Shown: positions 1 to 8,822, counted from the stretch's first letter. The stretch: DNA of 64,000 nt from Microbacterium memoriense (GCF_025398275.1 NZ_JAODOR010000001.1:62001-126000), one strand, 5' to 3'. Notes: a model not told the origin generated them from the sequence alone. Program-made: numbers and translations.

Positions 1-210
1 GCAATCCTCTTCATCGGCGCACTGTGGCTCGGTGCGCAAACGCTCACCGACATCTCGCTGTCGATCTTCGTCGGCACGATCGTGGCGGCCTACTCGACGC
101 TGTTCGTCGCCGCGCCGCTGTACTCGCTGCTGCGCGAGAACGAGCCGGCGCTCAAGGCGCGCGACGCCCGCATCATCGCGGCGCGGGAGCTCGCGACGGC
201 CACGGTCTGA
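1..210 (+). CDS. secF: Protein translocase subunit SecF, C-terminal fragment
   Basis: The reading frame is open from base 1 and ends at TGA 208-210, leaving about 69 C-terminal residues. It shows two hydrophobic stretches (the second around SIFVGTIVAAYSTLFVAAPL) followed by a charged cytosolic tail. This matches the last membrane helices of SecF, which with SecD uses the proton-motive force to aid the late steps of Sec protein export. The Gly-Thr-Ile-Val-Ala-Ala-Tyr-Ser-Thr segment is typical of the SecD/SecF family. The position just upstream of rel fits the actinobacterial secD-secF-rel order. The 5' part lies outside the window, so SecD or another RND-type protein cannot be fully excluded. 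Confidence 0.8.
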   Translation, partial: AILFIGALWLGAQTLTDISLSIFVGTIVAAYSTLFVAAPLYSLLRENEPALKARDARIIAARELATATV

Positions 211-233
211 ACGACCGGGCTTCCGCGCGGGCA

Positions 234-239
234 TAGAAT
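234..239 (+). promoter_or_regulatory. Predicted -10 box (TAGAAT) for rel
   Basis: TAGAAT matches the actinobacterial -10 consensus TANNNT. It lies about 30 nt before the GTG start of rel, leaving a short leader that carries a GGAGG-type ribosome binding site. No convincing -35 box is seen. Confidence 0.5.
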
Positions 240-269
240 TACAAGGTTCCATGAGGCGGAGGTGATCGG

Positions 270-2537
270 GTGACCGAAACGTCGCCGGCGTCCGCCCAGA
301 ACCCGCCGCAGAGCTCGTCCCTGCGTCGCCTGGTGCCCCGGATCTTCTCCCGTGCACCCGCGCGGGACGGCGTCGAACAGCTCATCCGGACCGTCCGCAC
401 GCATCATCCCAAGGGCGATGTCTCGGTCATCGAACGGGCCTATCAGGTCGCCGCACGTGCGCACGCCTCGCAGAAGCGGCAAAGCGGTGAGCCCTACATC
501 ACTCATCCGCTCGCCGTGGCGCACATTCTGGCCGACCTCGGTCTCGGCCCACGAGCGATCGCCGCGGCGCTGCTGCACGACACGGTGGAGGACACCGACT
601 ACAGCCTCGACCAGCTCACAAGCGACTTCGGCGATGAAGTGTCCATGCTGGTGGACGGCGTCACGAAGCTCGACAAGGTCAAGTACGGAGACGCGGCTCA
701 GGCCGAAACTGTCCGCAAGATGATCGTCGCGATGTCCAAGGACATCCGGGTGCTGCTGATCAAGCTCGCGGACCGCCTGCACAATGCCCGCACGTGGGGT
801 TTCGTGCCGCCCGAGAAAGCCGCCAAGAAGGCGACCGAGACCCTCGAGATCTACGCGCCGCTGGCCAATCGCCTCGGCATCCAGGCGATCAAGAGCGAAC
901 TCGAGGACCTTTCGTTCGCTGTCCTGCATCCCAAGCTCTACGCCGAGATCGACAGCCTCGTCAAGCAACGCACCCCGCAGCGCGAGCAGTACGTGCAGAA
1001 CGTGATCACGTCGGTTGAAGAGGATCTTCGCGACCTGCGCATCCGCGGACGCATCATGGGACGCCCGAAGCAGCTGTACTCCGTCTACCAGAAGATGGTG
1101 GTCCGGGGTCGTGAGTTCGACGACATCTACGACCTCATCGGCGTCCGTGTGCTGGTCGGAACGGTGCGGGACTGTTACGCCGTGCTCGGCTCGATCCATG
1201 CGCGATGGACGCCGCTGCCGGGTCGCTTCAAGGACTACATCGCCACACCGAAGTTCAACCTCTATCAGTCCCTCCACACGACGGTCATCGGTCCGGGCGG
1301 GCGGACGGTCGAGATCCAGATCCGCACGAACGAGATGCATCAGCAGGCGGAGTACGGTGTAGCGGCGCACTGGAAGTACAAAGAGCGGATGAACGGCGGC
1401 AAGGCCGAGGCTAAATCGCTCGACACCGACATGGCCTGGCTCGCGCACATCTCGGACTGGCAGGCTGAGACAGCCGATCCGGGAGAATTCCTCGATTCGC
1501 TGCGCTTCGAGATCGGTGCGAAAGAGGTGTACGTCTTCACACCGAAGGGACGCGTCATCGGCTTGCCCGCGGGCGCGACACCCGTCGATTTCGCGTACGC
1601 CGTGCACACCGAAGTCGGCCACCGCACGATGGGTGCGAAGGTGAACGGGCGACTCGTGCCGTTGGAGTCGGCGCTCAGCAGCGGTGACGTCGTCGAGGTC
1701 TTCACGTCGAAGAACCCGGATGCCGGTCCGAGCCAGGACTGGCTCGCCTTCGTCTCCAGCACGCGGGCGCGCAGCAAGATCCGCGGCTGGTTCACGAAGG
1801 AGCGGCGCGAAGAAGCCGTCGAGCAAGGCAAGGACGCGATCGCGCGGGCCATGCGTCGACAGAATCTCCCGCTCCAGCGGTTGATGAGCCAAGACTCGTT
1901 CACCGAGGTCGCCCACCAGCTGAAGTACGAGGACGTGACGGCGCTGTACGCCGCCGTCGGTGAGGGACACGTCTCGACGCAGTCCGTCATCGAGAAAGTC
2001 ACTGCACAGGTCGGAACGCACGAAGACACGTCGACCGGCGCCATCGAGATCCCGCATGTGGGACGCTCGAAAGCGCCGCGCTCGGGAGATTCCGGCGTGC
2101 TCGTCCGGGGCGCGCCGGACATTCTCGTCAAGCTCGCGAAATGCTGCACGCCCGTCCCCGGCGACGAGATCGTCGGATTCGTCACGCGCGGCAGCGGCGT
2201 CTCCGTGCACCGCGGCGACTGCACGAACGTGAAGGCGTTGAAGGCGGACGCCGAGCGTTTGATCGAGGTCACCTGGGCTCCGACGACGAAGAGCATCTTC
2301 CTCGTGCAAATCCAGGTCGAGGCGTTGGATCGCTCGGGCTTGCTCAGCGATGTGACACGTGTGTTGAGCGAGCACCACGTCAATATCCTGTCGGCGTCGG
2401 TATCGACCACCAACGATCGCCTCGCGATCAGCCGCTTCGTGTTCGAGATGGGGGACATCGTCCACCTCGACCGTGTGCTGAACGCGGTCCGCCGGATCGA
2501 TGCGGTCTATGACGTCTACCGGGTCACTTCTTCCTGA
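270..2537 (+). CDS. rel: Bifunctional (p)ppGpp synthetase/hydrolase Rel
   Basis: Makes and degrades the stringent-response alarmone (p)ppGpp on starved ribosomes. The 755-residue length is usual for a full-length Rel. The HD hydrolase motif HDTVED is at 103-108, so the hydrolase half looks intact. The synthetase motif [11 protein letters not shown] is near 318-328; its RxKD form is the one found in bifunctional enzymes rather than RelA-type synthetases. A TGS domain begins near 420 ([19 protein letters not shown]), the paired cysteines of the zinc-finger-like domain are at 625-626, and an ACT domain occupies roughly 680-750. GTG 270 is chosen for the upstream AGGCGGAGG. The 3' end overlaps the convergent minus-strand gene by 22 nt. 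Confidence 0.97.
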   Translation: MTETSPASAQNPPQSSSLRRLVPRIFSRAPARDGVEQLIRTVRTHHPKGDVSVIERAYQVAARAHASQKRQSGEPYITHPLAVAHILADLGLGPRAIAAALLHDTVEDTDYSLDQLTSDFGDEVSMLVDGVTKLDKVKYGDAAQAETVRKMIVAMSKDIRVLLIKLADRLHNARTWGFVPPEKAAKKATETLEIYAPLANRLGIQAIKSELEDLSFAVLHPKLYAEIDSLVKQRTPQREQYVQNVITSVEEDLRDLRIRGRIMGRPKQLYSVYQKMVVRGREFDDIYDLIGVRVLVGTVRDCYAVLGSIHARWTPLPGRFKDYIATPKFNLYQSLHTTVIGPGGRTVEIQIRTNEMHQQAEYGVAAHWKYKERMNGGKAEAKSLDTDMAWLAHISDWQAETADPGEFLDSLRFEIGAKEVYVFTPKGRVIGLPAGATPVDFAYAVHTEVGHRTMGAKVNGRLVPLESALSSGDVVEVFTSKNPDAGPSQDWLAFVSSTRARSKIRGWFTKERREEAVEQGKDAIARAMRRQNLPLQRLMSQDSFTEVAHQLKYEDVTALYAAVGEGHVSTQSVIEKVTAQVGTHEDTSTGAIEIPHVGRSKAPRSGDSGVLVRGAPDILVKLAKCCTPVPGDEIVGFVTRGSGVSVHRGDCTNVKALKADAERLIEVTWAPTTKSIFLVQIQVEALDRSGLLSDVTRVLSEHHVNILSASVSTTNDRLAISRFVFEMGDIVHLDRVLNAVRRIDAVYDVYRVTSS

Positions 2538-3088
2538 GCGGGCTCGCGTTCCGCCAGGAGCCGGAGGAAGACGAGCGCCGGCCGCTTGAAGTGCAGGGGC
2601 GGTGCGTGCTGGAGCCACTGCGCGGTCTCGCCGGCGAGATCCGGGTTCCACAGCGCCATGGCCTCGATGGCCGGTCGCGATCTCACTTCGCCCCGACAGA
2701 GATCCCGGACGAGATCGGCGAGAGTGCGCGCAGGAGTCGTCACGGAGACCCCGCCGATCACGGTCACATCGTCGATCGGGACGGCGCGATCACGATAGAC
2801 GAGACGCGGGTCGCGCACGTGAGTGCGCACGCGGGAGAGCCGCTGCACCGTGTGACGCGACGGGGGAGCAGAGATCGCACCGTGTATCCACGCGGCGGAC
2901 ACGTGTGTCAGGGCCACCGCCGGCGGGATCAGTCGGCCCAGTGACGCCGCACGCAGGGCGCTCGTTTCGACAGCATCCGTCGGCATGAACGCTTCGCCGA
3001 CGTCGATGAGGTCGCCGTCCAGCCGTGCGGCGGTCAACTCGGCGAGCGACAATCCCTCGTCGGAGAAGTACAGGAACGGCCAGCTCAT
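2516..3088 (-). CDS. AbiEi-like antitoxin/DUF-type protein
   Basis: A 190-residue protein read from ATG 3088. An open frame continues upstream but is arginine-rich and looks like shadow coding. The region from about 60 to 130 ([12 protein letters not shown], then a repeated [21 protein letters not shown] segment) resembles the C-terminal part of actinobacterial proteins annotated as type IV toxin-antitoxin AbiEi-like antitoxins. No AbiEii nucleotidyltransferase toxin is adjacent, so an orphan regulator is as likely as a working antitoxin. A CACACT hexamer ends 7 nt before the ATG and could be a poor -10 box for a leaderless message. The gene overlaps the end of rel tail to tail. Confidence 0.6.
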   Translation of the reverse strand: MSWPFLYFSDEGLSLAELTAARLDGDLIDVGEAFMPTDAVETSALRAASLGRLIPPAVALTHVSAAWIHGAISAPPSRHTVQRLSRVRTHVRDPRLVYRDRAVPIDDVTVIGGVSVTTPARTLADLVRDLCRGEVRSRPAIEAMALWNPDLAGETAQWLQHAPPLHFKRPALVFLRLLAEREPAQEEVTR

Positions 3089-3179
3089 GCTGGCAGTGTG
3101 CCCCACCCCCGTGCCGCGGACCGTCCGGTTCGCCGTGATTGTGGAGAACCCGCCGAGAACGTGACCGGGGGAGAGGGAC

Positions 3180-4781
3180 TCAGCCGCCGAGCGCCTTGAG
3201 CCACGCCTTGCGTGCATCGAGGGCTTCGGCCGCCTTCGCGATGGCGGCCTTGTCCTTCTTGGCTTTCGCGGCGTCCAGATCGGCTTCGAGCCCCGCGATG
3301 GCATCGCGCAGTTTCTGCGTCATGTCGTTCTGACGCGCCTTCGTCTCGGGGTTGTTGCTCTTCCAGTCGGTCTCTTCGCGCTGCTTGATGCCCTGTTCGA
3401 TCTTGCGCAGGTCATCGTCGAGGCCACGTTCGACCTCGCGCGGGAAGACGCGACCGATCTCATCCCAGCGGCGCTGGATGCCGGTGAGCAGCTGACGGGC
3501 CTTGGCCGTGTCCTTCTGCTTCGGGACGGCAGCCGCTTCGACGAGCAACGCCCGCTTGGCTTCGATCTTCTCCTTGGATGCCTCGACATCGGCCTCTTCG
3601 CGACCCGCGCGGGCGGCGTAGAGGGCATCGCCGGCGGCCTTGAAGCGCGCCCAGAGGGCGTCGTCCGCCTTCTTACCGGCGCGACCCGCATTCTTCCACT
3701 GGTCCAGGAGAGCCCGGTAGTCGCCGATGCCGTCCTCACCCTTGCTGATGAGGGCCTCCGCGCGCTCCGCGAGTTTCGCCTTGCTGTCGCGTGCGGACTT
3801 GTGCTGCTCGTCGAGGCCCGAGTAGAACTCACGACGAAGCTTGTCGAGCGTCGCGCGCGCGTCACGGAATCGCTTCCAGAGCTGCTGGCCGACGGTCTTG
3901 GGCAGACGAGGTCCGTCGGCTTGGTGCTTCTGCCACTGTTCGAACAGCTCAGTGACCTCGACGGAGGTCTGCTTCCACTGAATCGACTTCGGGTCGCGGG
4001 CAGCGATCGCCTCGATGCGCTCGACGAGAACCGTGCGCTCCGCGATCGCGGCATCGACGGCGACGCGCTGCGCCTTGCTCTGCTCGGCGGACGCCTTGTT
4101 CAGCGCGGACTCCAAGCGTGCCAGGCGGGTCTCGAGTGCGGCGAAATCGCCGACCGCGGAGGCTCCGGAGACCCGTTCGCGAATGGTCTGCAACGTGCCC
4201 CGCAGTTCGGATGCCGATGCGCCGTCGCGACGATTGCGCGCCTCGAGCAGTGTCACCTCACCGGCGAGATCAAGGAACTTGCGCACGAAGTAGGCCAGCG
4301 CCTCTTCGGGCGTGCCGTCCGGGTACTGACCGACTTCGCGCCAGCCATCGCCGTCGCGCACCGAGACGGTACCGTCGATCTCCACGCGACCGAAGGATGC
4401 CGCCGACAGGGCGTCGGCTGCGGACGCGGCCGACACGGTGGGTGTGGCAGGTGCAATGGGTCGGATCGCCGACTTCGGCTTGCCTGGTACGGCGCGGGGC
4501 TTCGGCGACGCTGCGGGTGCCGGCGCGGCCGGGGCTTCCTCAAGCAGGCTATCGACAGCCGAGTCGGGCGCGGCGATGGCATCCGGTTCTGCGGGGGTCT
4601 CGGCGTCGGCCGCGGCCGGCACCGCATCGGTTTCCGGCTCAGCGGCGTCCTCGGCGACGGCTTCGGCATCCGGCGCGGCGGACTCGGAGATCTCCTCGAC
4701 GACGAGATCGGCGCTCTCGTCGGGCAGAGCCTCGACAACCGGCTCGGTCTCAGCGGATTCGGGAGTGGGGACGTTAGTCAC
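3180..4781 (-). CDS. DUF349 domain-containing protein
   Basis: About 533 residues. The first 150 are low-complexity, rich in Ala, Glu, Pro and Asp (acidic, then proline/alanine-rich). The rest is helical and charged, with repeated units such as FEQWQKHQADGPR, LLDQWKNAGRAGKKADDALW and IQRRWDEIGRVFPRE, each followed by a Trp/Phe-x-Arg-Phe segment; these match tandem DUF349 repeats. DUF349 proteins are widespread in Actinobacteria with no settled function. The start is placed at GTG 4781, which has GAGGTG six bases upstream. An in-frame GTG at 4805 lacks a ribosome binding site. A TAGGCT box (4837-4832) is a likely -10 element. Confidence 0.85.
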   Translation of the reverse strand: MTNVPTPESAETEPVVEALPDESADLVVEEISESAAPDAEAVAEDAAEPETDAVPAAADAETPAEPDAIAAPDSAVDSLLEEAPAAPAPAASPKPRAVPGKPKSAIRPIAPATPTVSAASAADALSAASFGRVEIDGTVSVRDGDGWREVGQYPDGTPEEALAYFVRKFLDLAGEVTLLEARNRRDGASASELRGTLQTIRERVSGASAVGDFAALETRLARLESALNKASAEQSKAQRVAVDAAIAERTVLVERIEAIAARDPKSIQWKQTSVEVTELFEQWQKHQADGPRLPKTVGQQLWKRFRDARATLDKLRREFYSGLDEQHKSARDSKAKLAERAEALISKGEDGIGDYRALLDQWKNAGRAGKKADDALWARFKAAGDALYAARAGREEADVEASKEKIEAKRALLVEAAAVPKQKDTAKARQLLTGIQRRWDEIGRVFPREVERGLDDDLRKIEQGIKQREETDWKSNNPETKARQNDMTQKLRDAIAGLEADLDAAKAKKDKAAIAKAAEALDARKAWLKALGG

Positions 4782-4831
4782 GGGTAGCACCTCGGCGCGG
4801 CGCACGCCGCATGGGGGTTTGGTCGGGTCAC

Positions 4832-4837
4832 AGCCTA
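4832..4837 (-). promoter_or_regulatory. Predicted -10 box (TAGGCT) for the DUF349 gene
   Basis: Read on the minus strand, TAGGCT fits TANNNT and lies about 50 nt before the preferred GTG start. It is within the 71-bp gap behind the next minus-strand gene. Confidence 0.4.
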
Positions 4838-4852
4838 GTACGGCGGCCGATT

Positions 4853-5128
4853 TCAGGGGGTGGGAGTGGCAGTGGGTGTCGTGAGGGGTGTTGCGGTGGG
4901 GCTCGGTGATGTGGTCGGTTCCGGCACAGGTGTGCCGGGGCCCACCGTGTAGTACGCGATCTGGCCGCCGATGACGGCGAGGATGATCGCTCCGCCCGCG
5001 ACTCCGGCGATGAGGTTGTCTCGACGTCGTCGGCGCAGGAGTCCGTCATGGAACTCCTGACGCGCCTGATAGAGCCGCGTCCGCTCCTTCGCGACACGCG
5101 ATTGGTTCTTTCCTGCACCCGTCGCCAC
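4853..5128 (-). CDS. Small single-pass membrane protein with Pro/Thr-rich tail
   Basis: A 91-residue protein starting at GTG 5128, with GGAGG immediately upstream. A basic N-terminal half ends in a run of arginines (LLRRRRRDN, about 30-38). One membrane segment follows (LIAGVAGGAIILAVIGGQIAYY, roughly 39-60). The last 30 residues are Pro, Thr and Ser repeats of the kind that span the cell wall. The arginine run before the helix suggests the N-terminus is cytosolic and the tail external. No domain of known function is recognised. Its position between the DUF349 gene and rarA, divergent from rarA, is the only context. The small size makes it easy to miss, but the composition supports a real protein. 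Confidence 0.7.
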   Translation of the reverse strand: MATGAGKNQSRVAKERTRLYQARQEFHDGLLRRRRRDNLIAGVAGGAIILAVIGGQIAYYTVGPGTPVPEPTTSPSPTATPLTTPTATPTP

Positions 5129-5233
5129 GGGACCTCCCTCGTTCCCGGAGATCCGGGGCTGCACAACGCCTGACCGAAGCCTACGTGGCGGTGAGCACGC
5201 GCGACAAAACGCCTCGCTGTCGGTGGTCGCGAC

Positions 5234-5239
5234 TAGCCT
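5234..5239 (+). promoter_or_regulatory. Predicted -10 box (TAGCCT), leaderless rarA message
   Basis: TAGCCT ends 7 nt before the GTG of rarA at 5246. That places the expected transcription start on or next to the start codon, and there is no ribosome binding site between them. Confidence 0.5.
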
Positions 5240-5245
5240 GGACGG

Positions 5246-6589
5246 GTGGCATCGACATCCGCTCTCTTTCAGGGCCAGACCCCCCTGGCGGTGCGGATGA
5301 GACCGGTCTCTCTCAGCGAAGTCGCGGGCCAAGCCCATTTGTTGCGATCCGGGTCGCCGTTGGTTGCCCTCGCGGATCCCGCGGGCGCCGCCCGCACGGC
5401 GGTTTCGGTCATTCTCTGGGGCCCGCCCGGTACCGGGAAGACGACCCTCGCGCAGGCGATCGCCCGGACCTCCGGGCGTCGCTTCGTGGAGTTGTCGGCG
5501 GTGACGGCGGGCGTCAAGGATGTCCGCGAAGTCATGCAGGACGCCATGACGCAGCGTGATCTCTACGGTGCGTCGACGATCCTGTTCCTCGACGAGATCC
5601 ATCGGTTCACGAAGGCCCAGCAAGACGCGCTGCTTCCCGGAGTCGAGAACGGGTGGGTGATCCTGATCGCGGCCACGACCGAGAACCCGTCTTTCTCGAT
5701 CATCTCGCCGTTGCTGTCCCGCTCTCTTCTTCTGACTCTCCAGCCCTTGACCGATGACGACTTGGGCATTCTGATCGACCGCGCCGTCACCGATGCGCGG
5801 GGGCTCGACGGACGCGTCGTCTTGTCGGCCGAGGCCCGCGCGGCTCTTGTCCAACTCGCCTCGGGTGACGCCCGTCGTGCGCTGACGTCGCTCGAGGCCG
5901 CGGCATCCATGGTTCTGCCCTCATCGCGCGAAGGGGAGGACGAGGACGGGCCCGCCCCGACGATCACGGCCGAGCACGTCGCGCAGGCGGTCGACCGTGC
6001 GCTCCTGCGGTACGACCGGCAAGGCGACGAGCACTATGACGTCATCAGCGCGTTCATCAAATCGATCCGCGGGTCCGATGTCGACGCCGCCATGCACTAT
6101 CTCGCCCGCATGATCGAGGCGGGCGAAGATCCGCGCTTCATCGCCCGGCGCCTCGTGATCTCCGCCTCCGAAGACATCGGACTCGCCGACCCGCAGGCGC
6201 TGCAGATCGCTGTGGCTGCGGCTGACGCGGTCGCGTTCATCGGTATGCCCGAGGGGCGCATTCCACTGGCCGAGGCGACGGCGTACCTCGCGACGACGGC
6301 GAAGTCCAACGCGGCGTATTCCGCGATCAACGCCGCGATCGCCGACGTCCGCGCCGGTGGCTTCGGGCGGGTGCCCCCGCATCTGCGCGATGCGCACTAC
6401 CCCGGCGCGAAACGGTTGGGACACGGCAAGGGCTACATCTATCCCCACGACCTGGACGTCGGTGTCGCGACCCAGCAGTATCTGCCTGACGAGCTCCGGG
6501 GCCGCCGGTACTACGAACCGACCGGACGCGGAGTCGAGCGGGACATCTCGGCGAGGGTGGAAAAGATCCGCAAGATCTTGGGGGAGTGA
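5246..6589 (+). CDS. rarA: Replication-associated recombination protein RarA (MgsA)
   Basis: A AAA+ ATPase acting at stalled replication forks, related to clamp-loader subunits and eukaryotic WRNIP1. Walker A GPPGTGKTT is at 59-67 and Walker B LFLDEIH at 113-119. A sensor-like AATTENPSFSI follows, and the C-terminal half (YDVISAFIKSIRGSDVDAAM, ARRLVISASEDIGLA) is diagnostic of this family. The 447-residue length is normal. The GTG at 5246 has no ribosome binding site but sits 7 nt after a TAGCCT box, consistent with leaderless translation. It is divergent from the small membrane protein gene and is followed by padR in the same direction. Confidence 0.95.
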   Translation: MASTSALFQGQTPLAVRMRPVSLSEVAGQAHLLRSGSPLVALADPAGAARTAVSVILWGPPGTGKTTLAQAIARTSGRRFVELSAVTAGVKDVREVMQDAMTQRDLYGASTILFLDEIHRFTKAQQDALLPGVENGWVILIAATTENPSFSIISPLLSRSLLLTLQPLTDDDLGILIDRAVTDARGLDGRVVLSAEARAALVQLASGDARRALTSLEAAASMVLPSSREGEDEDGPAPTITAEHVAQAVDRALLRYDRQGDEHYDVISAFIKSIRGSDVDAAMHYLARMIEAGEDPRFIARRLVISASEDIGLADPQALQIAVAAADAVAFIGMPEGRIPLAEATAYLATTAKSNAAYSAINAAIADVRAGGFGRVPPHLRDAHYPGAKRLGHGKGYIYPHDLDVGVATQQYLPDELRGRRYYEPTGRGVERDISARVEKIRKILGE

Positions 6590-6605
6590 CGGTGGGGTCG
6601 CGCTG

Positions 6606-6627
6606 ATATCCCCCTGAGGGATATAGT
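6606..6627 (+). promoter_or_regulatory. padR promoter with overlapping inverted-repeat operator
   Basis: A perfect inverted repeat, ATATCCC-CCTGA-GGGATAT (6606-6624), overlaps the -10 box TATAGT (6622-6627). The box ends 7 nt before the padR ATG, so the message should be leaderless. Binding here would block transcription; negative autoregulation by the encoded PadR is the natural inference. Confidence 0.6.
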
Positions 6628-6633
6628 CCGATT

Positions 6634-7173
6634 ATGCATCCTGTCATCCTCGGACTCCTGCTGTCGGGGCCCCTGTCGCTCTACGACGTGCAGAAGCGTT
6701 TCAGCGCGGGCTTGTCGCACTTCTACAGCGCGAGTTCGGGAAGCATCGAAAGGGCTCTCCGGCGCATCGTCGAGGCGGGTGACGCGAGCATCCACGCGGA
6801 ACCCGGTAGTGCGCGGGGACGGAAGCTCTACCGGATCACCGACGCGGGCCGGATCGCGTGGCGCGAATGGATGCATGCGCCGACGCCGAGCGGGTCGGAC
6901 GCCGAGACCACAGCTCTCGCGAAGGTCTTCCTGCTCGGTCGACTCGAGAATTCCGACGAGCAGCGCGACGTGCTCACCAGGATTCGCGCCGAAGTGGAAG
7001 CGTCGCACGAGACCTTGCTGAGCGTCGCGCGCACCGTCGACATCCAGGCCGCGGATCTGGATGCGGCGGCGCGGCGGCTGTTCGAGCCGCAACGAGCGAC
7101 ACTCGACTACGGGCTGCGCGCACACGACACCTTGCGTGCCTGGCTGGTCGAACTCGAGGAGGCGTACTCATGA
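6634..7173 (+). CDS. PadR family transcriptional regulator
   Basis: A 179-residue DNA-binding protein. The N-terminal 80 residues form a PadR winged helix: MHPVILGLLLSGPLSLYDVQ, then YSASSGSIERALRRI as recognition region and KLYRITDAG as wing. The C-terminal half is a charged helical segment (ENSDEQRDVLTRIRAEVEAS) of the Vir-C type used for dimerisation. PadR proteins usually repress a neighbouring transporter or membrane protein and respond to a small ligand. Here the likely targets are its own promoter and the two membrane protein genes downstream, whose starts overlap the preceding stop codons. The ligand cannot be read from the sequence. Confidence 0.9.
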   Translation: MHPVILGLLLSGPLSLYDVQKRFSAGLSHFYSASSGSIERALRRIVEAGDASIHAEPGSARGRKLYRITDAGRIAWREWMHAPTPSGSDAETTALAKVFLLGRLENSDEQRDVLTRIRAEVEASHETLLSVARTVDIQAADLDAAARRLFEPQRATLDYGLRAHDTLRAWLVELEEAYS

Positions 7174-7469
7174 CCGCGGACACGTCCGTGCCCCGCAGGC
7201 GCCGGCTCTGGTACCTCGTGGCCGCGCTCGGTGCAAGCGCCGTCGCGATCCTGTTCGCCACGGTCGGTGACGGCGTGGACGTTCCGGATGCCACCGGGTT
7301 GCGCCGCGTCGTCCTCGACACGGGTCATCAACTGGTGTGGGCGCTCCTGGGCGGCGCTTTCGCTGTCGCCGCCGCTCGCGGTCGATGGTCGGGGGTCTCT
7401 CAGGCGCTGGCGCTCGGCGGTGGCGTCGTCTACCTGGTCTTTCTCGTCGCGGTGTTCTTATGGAGCTGA
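7170..7469 (+). CDS. Small membrane protein in padR unit (first)
   Basis: A 99-residue protein with a basic start (VPRRRRLWY) and three hydrophobic segments at about 14-30, 50-66 and 78-97. Its ATG overlaps the padR stop codon (ATGA), so the two are translationally coupled. No family is recognised. The context suggests a membrane component controlled by the upstream PadR, possibly working with the next protein as a pair. Role unknown. Confidence 0.75.
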   Translation: MTADTSVPRRRRLWYLVAALGASAVAILFATVGDGVDVPDATGLRRVVLDTGHQLVWALLGGAFAVAAARGRWSGVSQALALGGGVVYLVFLVAVFLWS

Positions 7470-7828
7470 CCGCCCTGGCGGTTGCGCTGACGATCCTCGC
7501 GGCGCTCGCGTTCCTCCAGGTCGCCGTGGCGTGCGGTGCCCCGTTCGGAAAGCTCGTCTGGGGTGGGGCGCATCGGGTCTTGCCGGCGCGGCTGCGTGCG
7601 GCCAGCGCCGCATCAGTACTCCTGTACGCCGGTTTCGCGTGGGTGCTCATCGACCGTGCGGGCTCTGCGCCCGGTGGTCTCGCGAGGATTGTCTCGTGGG
7701 TGCTTTTCGGCTACTTCTGCCTGGGCATCGTGATGAATCTCGCCTCGCGTTCGCGCGCGGAACGCTGGACGATGGCGAGTGCGTGTGTCGTGCTGGCGAT
7801 AGCAACCCTGGCGCTCGCGCTGAGCTGA
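7460..7828 (+). CDS. Small membrane protein in padR unit (second)
   Basis: A 122-residue protein with four predicted membrane segments: about 4-25, 45-65 (ASAASVLLYAGFAWVLI), 75-93 (IVSWVLFGYFCLGIVMNL) and 104-121. The ATG at 7460 overlaps the 3' end of the previous gene by 10 nt, arguing for coupled expression in one padR-led message. The topology is typical of short four-helix membrane proteins often listed as hypothetical in Microbacteriaceae. No catalytic or transport motif is visible. A role in sensing or exporting whatever ligand PadR detects is only a guess from gene order. Confidence 0.75.
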   Translation: MELTALAVALTILAALAFLQVAVACGAPFGKLVWGGAHRVLPARLRAASAASVLLYAGFAWVLIDRAGSAPGGLARIVSWVLFGYFCLGIVMNLASRSRAERWTMASACVVLAIATLALALS

Positions 7829-7866
7829 CCCCGGTTTCGCGCCCGTGCCGGTGAGAGGATCGCAGG

Positions 7867-7956
7867 ATGAGTGAGGCCACCGATCCCTTCGATGTGTTCT
7901 GGGCCGACGCGGATGAACTGCCCGCGGCGATCCGCGGGGGAGACAGCGGGCGCTGA
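7867..7956 (+). CDS. Possible 29-residue small protein
   Basis: A short frame from ATG 7867 to TGA 7956 reading MSEATDPFDVFWADADELPA and nine further residues. GAGGATCGCAGG upstream offers a possible ribosome binding site. The peptide is acidic and has in-frame codon choice like real genes, but it is short and unrecognised. It could be a genuine small protein, or the remnant of a gene whose 3' part has been lost before the rpsD promoter region. Confidence 0.35.
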   Translation: MSEATDPFDVFWADADELPAAIRGGDSGR

Positions 7957-8123
7957 CTGCGCTCTGATACGCTAGAACGGCTCGAAACCAAGTTTTCGGG
8001 CATCCCCCTCTTCTGACACAGACCTCTCGGCGTGCCCCGGCGTGCAGTTTCGAGTAGGGCGAGGAGCGGGAGATACGTCCGCAGGCCGTGACAGTCACGG
8101 CCGCGTGAAGGAAGGAATACTTC
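7957..8123 (+). promoter_or_regulatory. rpsD promoter and leader with hairpin
   Basis: The 167-bp gap holds a candidate -10 box TACGCT (7968-7973) and a long untranslated leader. A perfect 7-bp hairpin, GCCGTGA-CAG-TCACGGC, lies at 8085-8101, just ahead of AAGGAAGG (8108-8115), the ribosome binding site of rpsD. Such a leader could allow feedback control by S4, as in other bacteria, but no match to a described S4 leader is claimed. Confidence 0.45.
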
Positions 8124-8753
8124 GTGGCTACGAAGTCCCAGGACCGCCGCAAGGTGCGTCTGTCGCGAGCCCTCGGCATCGCGCTGACACCCAAGGCAGC
8201 CAAGTACCTCGAGAAGCGCCCGTACGCTCCCGGTGAGCACGGCCGCTCGAAGCGCAAGCAGGATAGCGACTTCGCCGTCCGTCTGCGTGAGAAGCAGCGT
8301 CTTCGCGAGCAGTACGGCATCCGCGAGAAGCAGATGCGCAACACCTTCAACGAGGCACGTCGCAAGGACGGCCTGACCGGTGAGAACCTGGTCGAGCTGC
8401 TCGAAATGCGTCTGGACGCCCTCGTGCTGCGTGCTGGCTTCGCCCGCACGACCGCGCAGGCCCGCCAGCTCGTCGTGCACCGTCACATCCTCGTCGACGG
8501 CCAGCTCGTCGACCGCCCGTCGTTCCGCGTGAAGCCGGGTCAGCTCATCCACGTCAAGGCCAAGAGTGAAGGCACCGAGCCGTTCCAGGTCGCAGCCGCC
8601 GGCGGTCACGCCGAGGTCCTGCCCCCGGTTCCCTCGTACATCTCGGTCGAGCTCGACAAGCTGCAGGCACGCCTCGAGCGTCGCCCGAAGCGCGCCGAGG
8701 TCCCCGTGACCTGCGACGTGCAGCTCGTCGTGGAGTACTACGCAGCGCGCTGA
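8124..8753 (+). CDS. rpsD: 30S ribosomal protein S4
   Basis: Primary 16S rRNA-binding protein that nucleates assembly of the 30S body. The 209-residue length and sequence are typical of the cysteine-free actinobacterial S4: RRKVRLSRALGIALTPKAAK near the start, KQRLREQYGIREKQMRN in the middle, and an S4 RNA-binding domain at about 95-155 (MRLDALVLRAGFARTTAQAR, VHRHILVDGQLVDRPSFRV). The GTG at 8124 is preceded by AAGGAAGG. It stands alone here, away from the rpoA/rpsK/rpsM cluster, as is common in Microbacteriaceae. A strong terminator follows. Confidence 0.98.
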   Translation: MATKSQDRRKVRLSRALGIALTPKAAKYLEKRPYAPGEHGRSKRKQDSDFAVRLREKQRLREQYGIREKQMRNTFNEARRKDGLTGENLVELLEMRLDALVLRAGFARTTAQARQLVVHRHILVDGQLVDRPSFRVKPGQLIHVKAKSEGTEPFQVAAAGGHAEVLPPVPSYISVELDKLQARLERRPKRAEVPVTCDVQLVVEYYAAR

Positions 8754-8772
8754 CGCTTTGTCATCGCACTGC

Positions 8773-8811
8773 CCGAAGGGCGCCGGTTCATCCCGGCGCC
8801 CTTCGGCGTTT
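8773..8811 (+). terminator. Rho-independent-like terminator after rpsD
   Basis: A 14-bp perfect stem (8773-8786 with 8793-8806) closes a 6-nt loop TTCATC. It is followed by a short T-containing run. The stem is almost all G and C, as usual for actinobacterial terminators with weak T tracts. Confidence 0.8.
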
Positions 8812-8816
8812 CCGCA

Positions 8817-8822
8817 TAGCAT
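8817..8822 (+). promoter_or_regulatory. Predicted -10 box (TAGCAT), leaderless
   Basis: TAGCAT ends 8 nt before ATG 8830. This favours 8830 over the in-frame ATG at 8821, which overlaps the box. Confidence 0.45.

Noticed and set aside
90..2651. Long minus-strand frame of 853 codons opposite rel
   Set aside because: It covers the whole of rel, is rich in Arg, Asp, Val and His, and has no recognisable domain. It is a high-GC antisense shadow.
4782..4805. Upstream GTG start of the DUF349 gene
   Set aside because: It has no ribosome binding site, whereas GTG 4781 has GAGGTG at suitable spacing.
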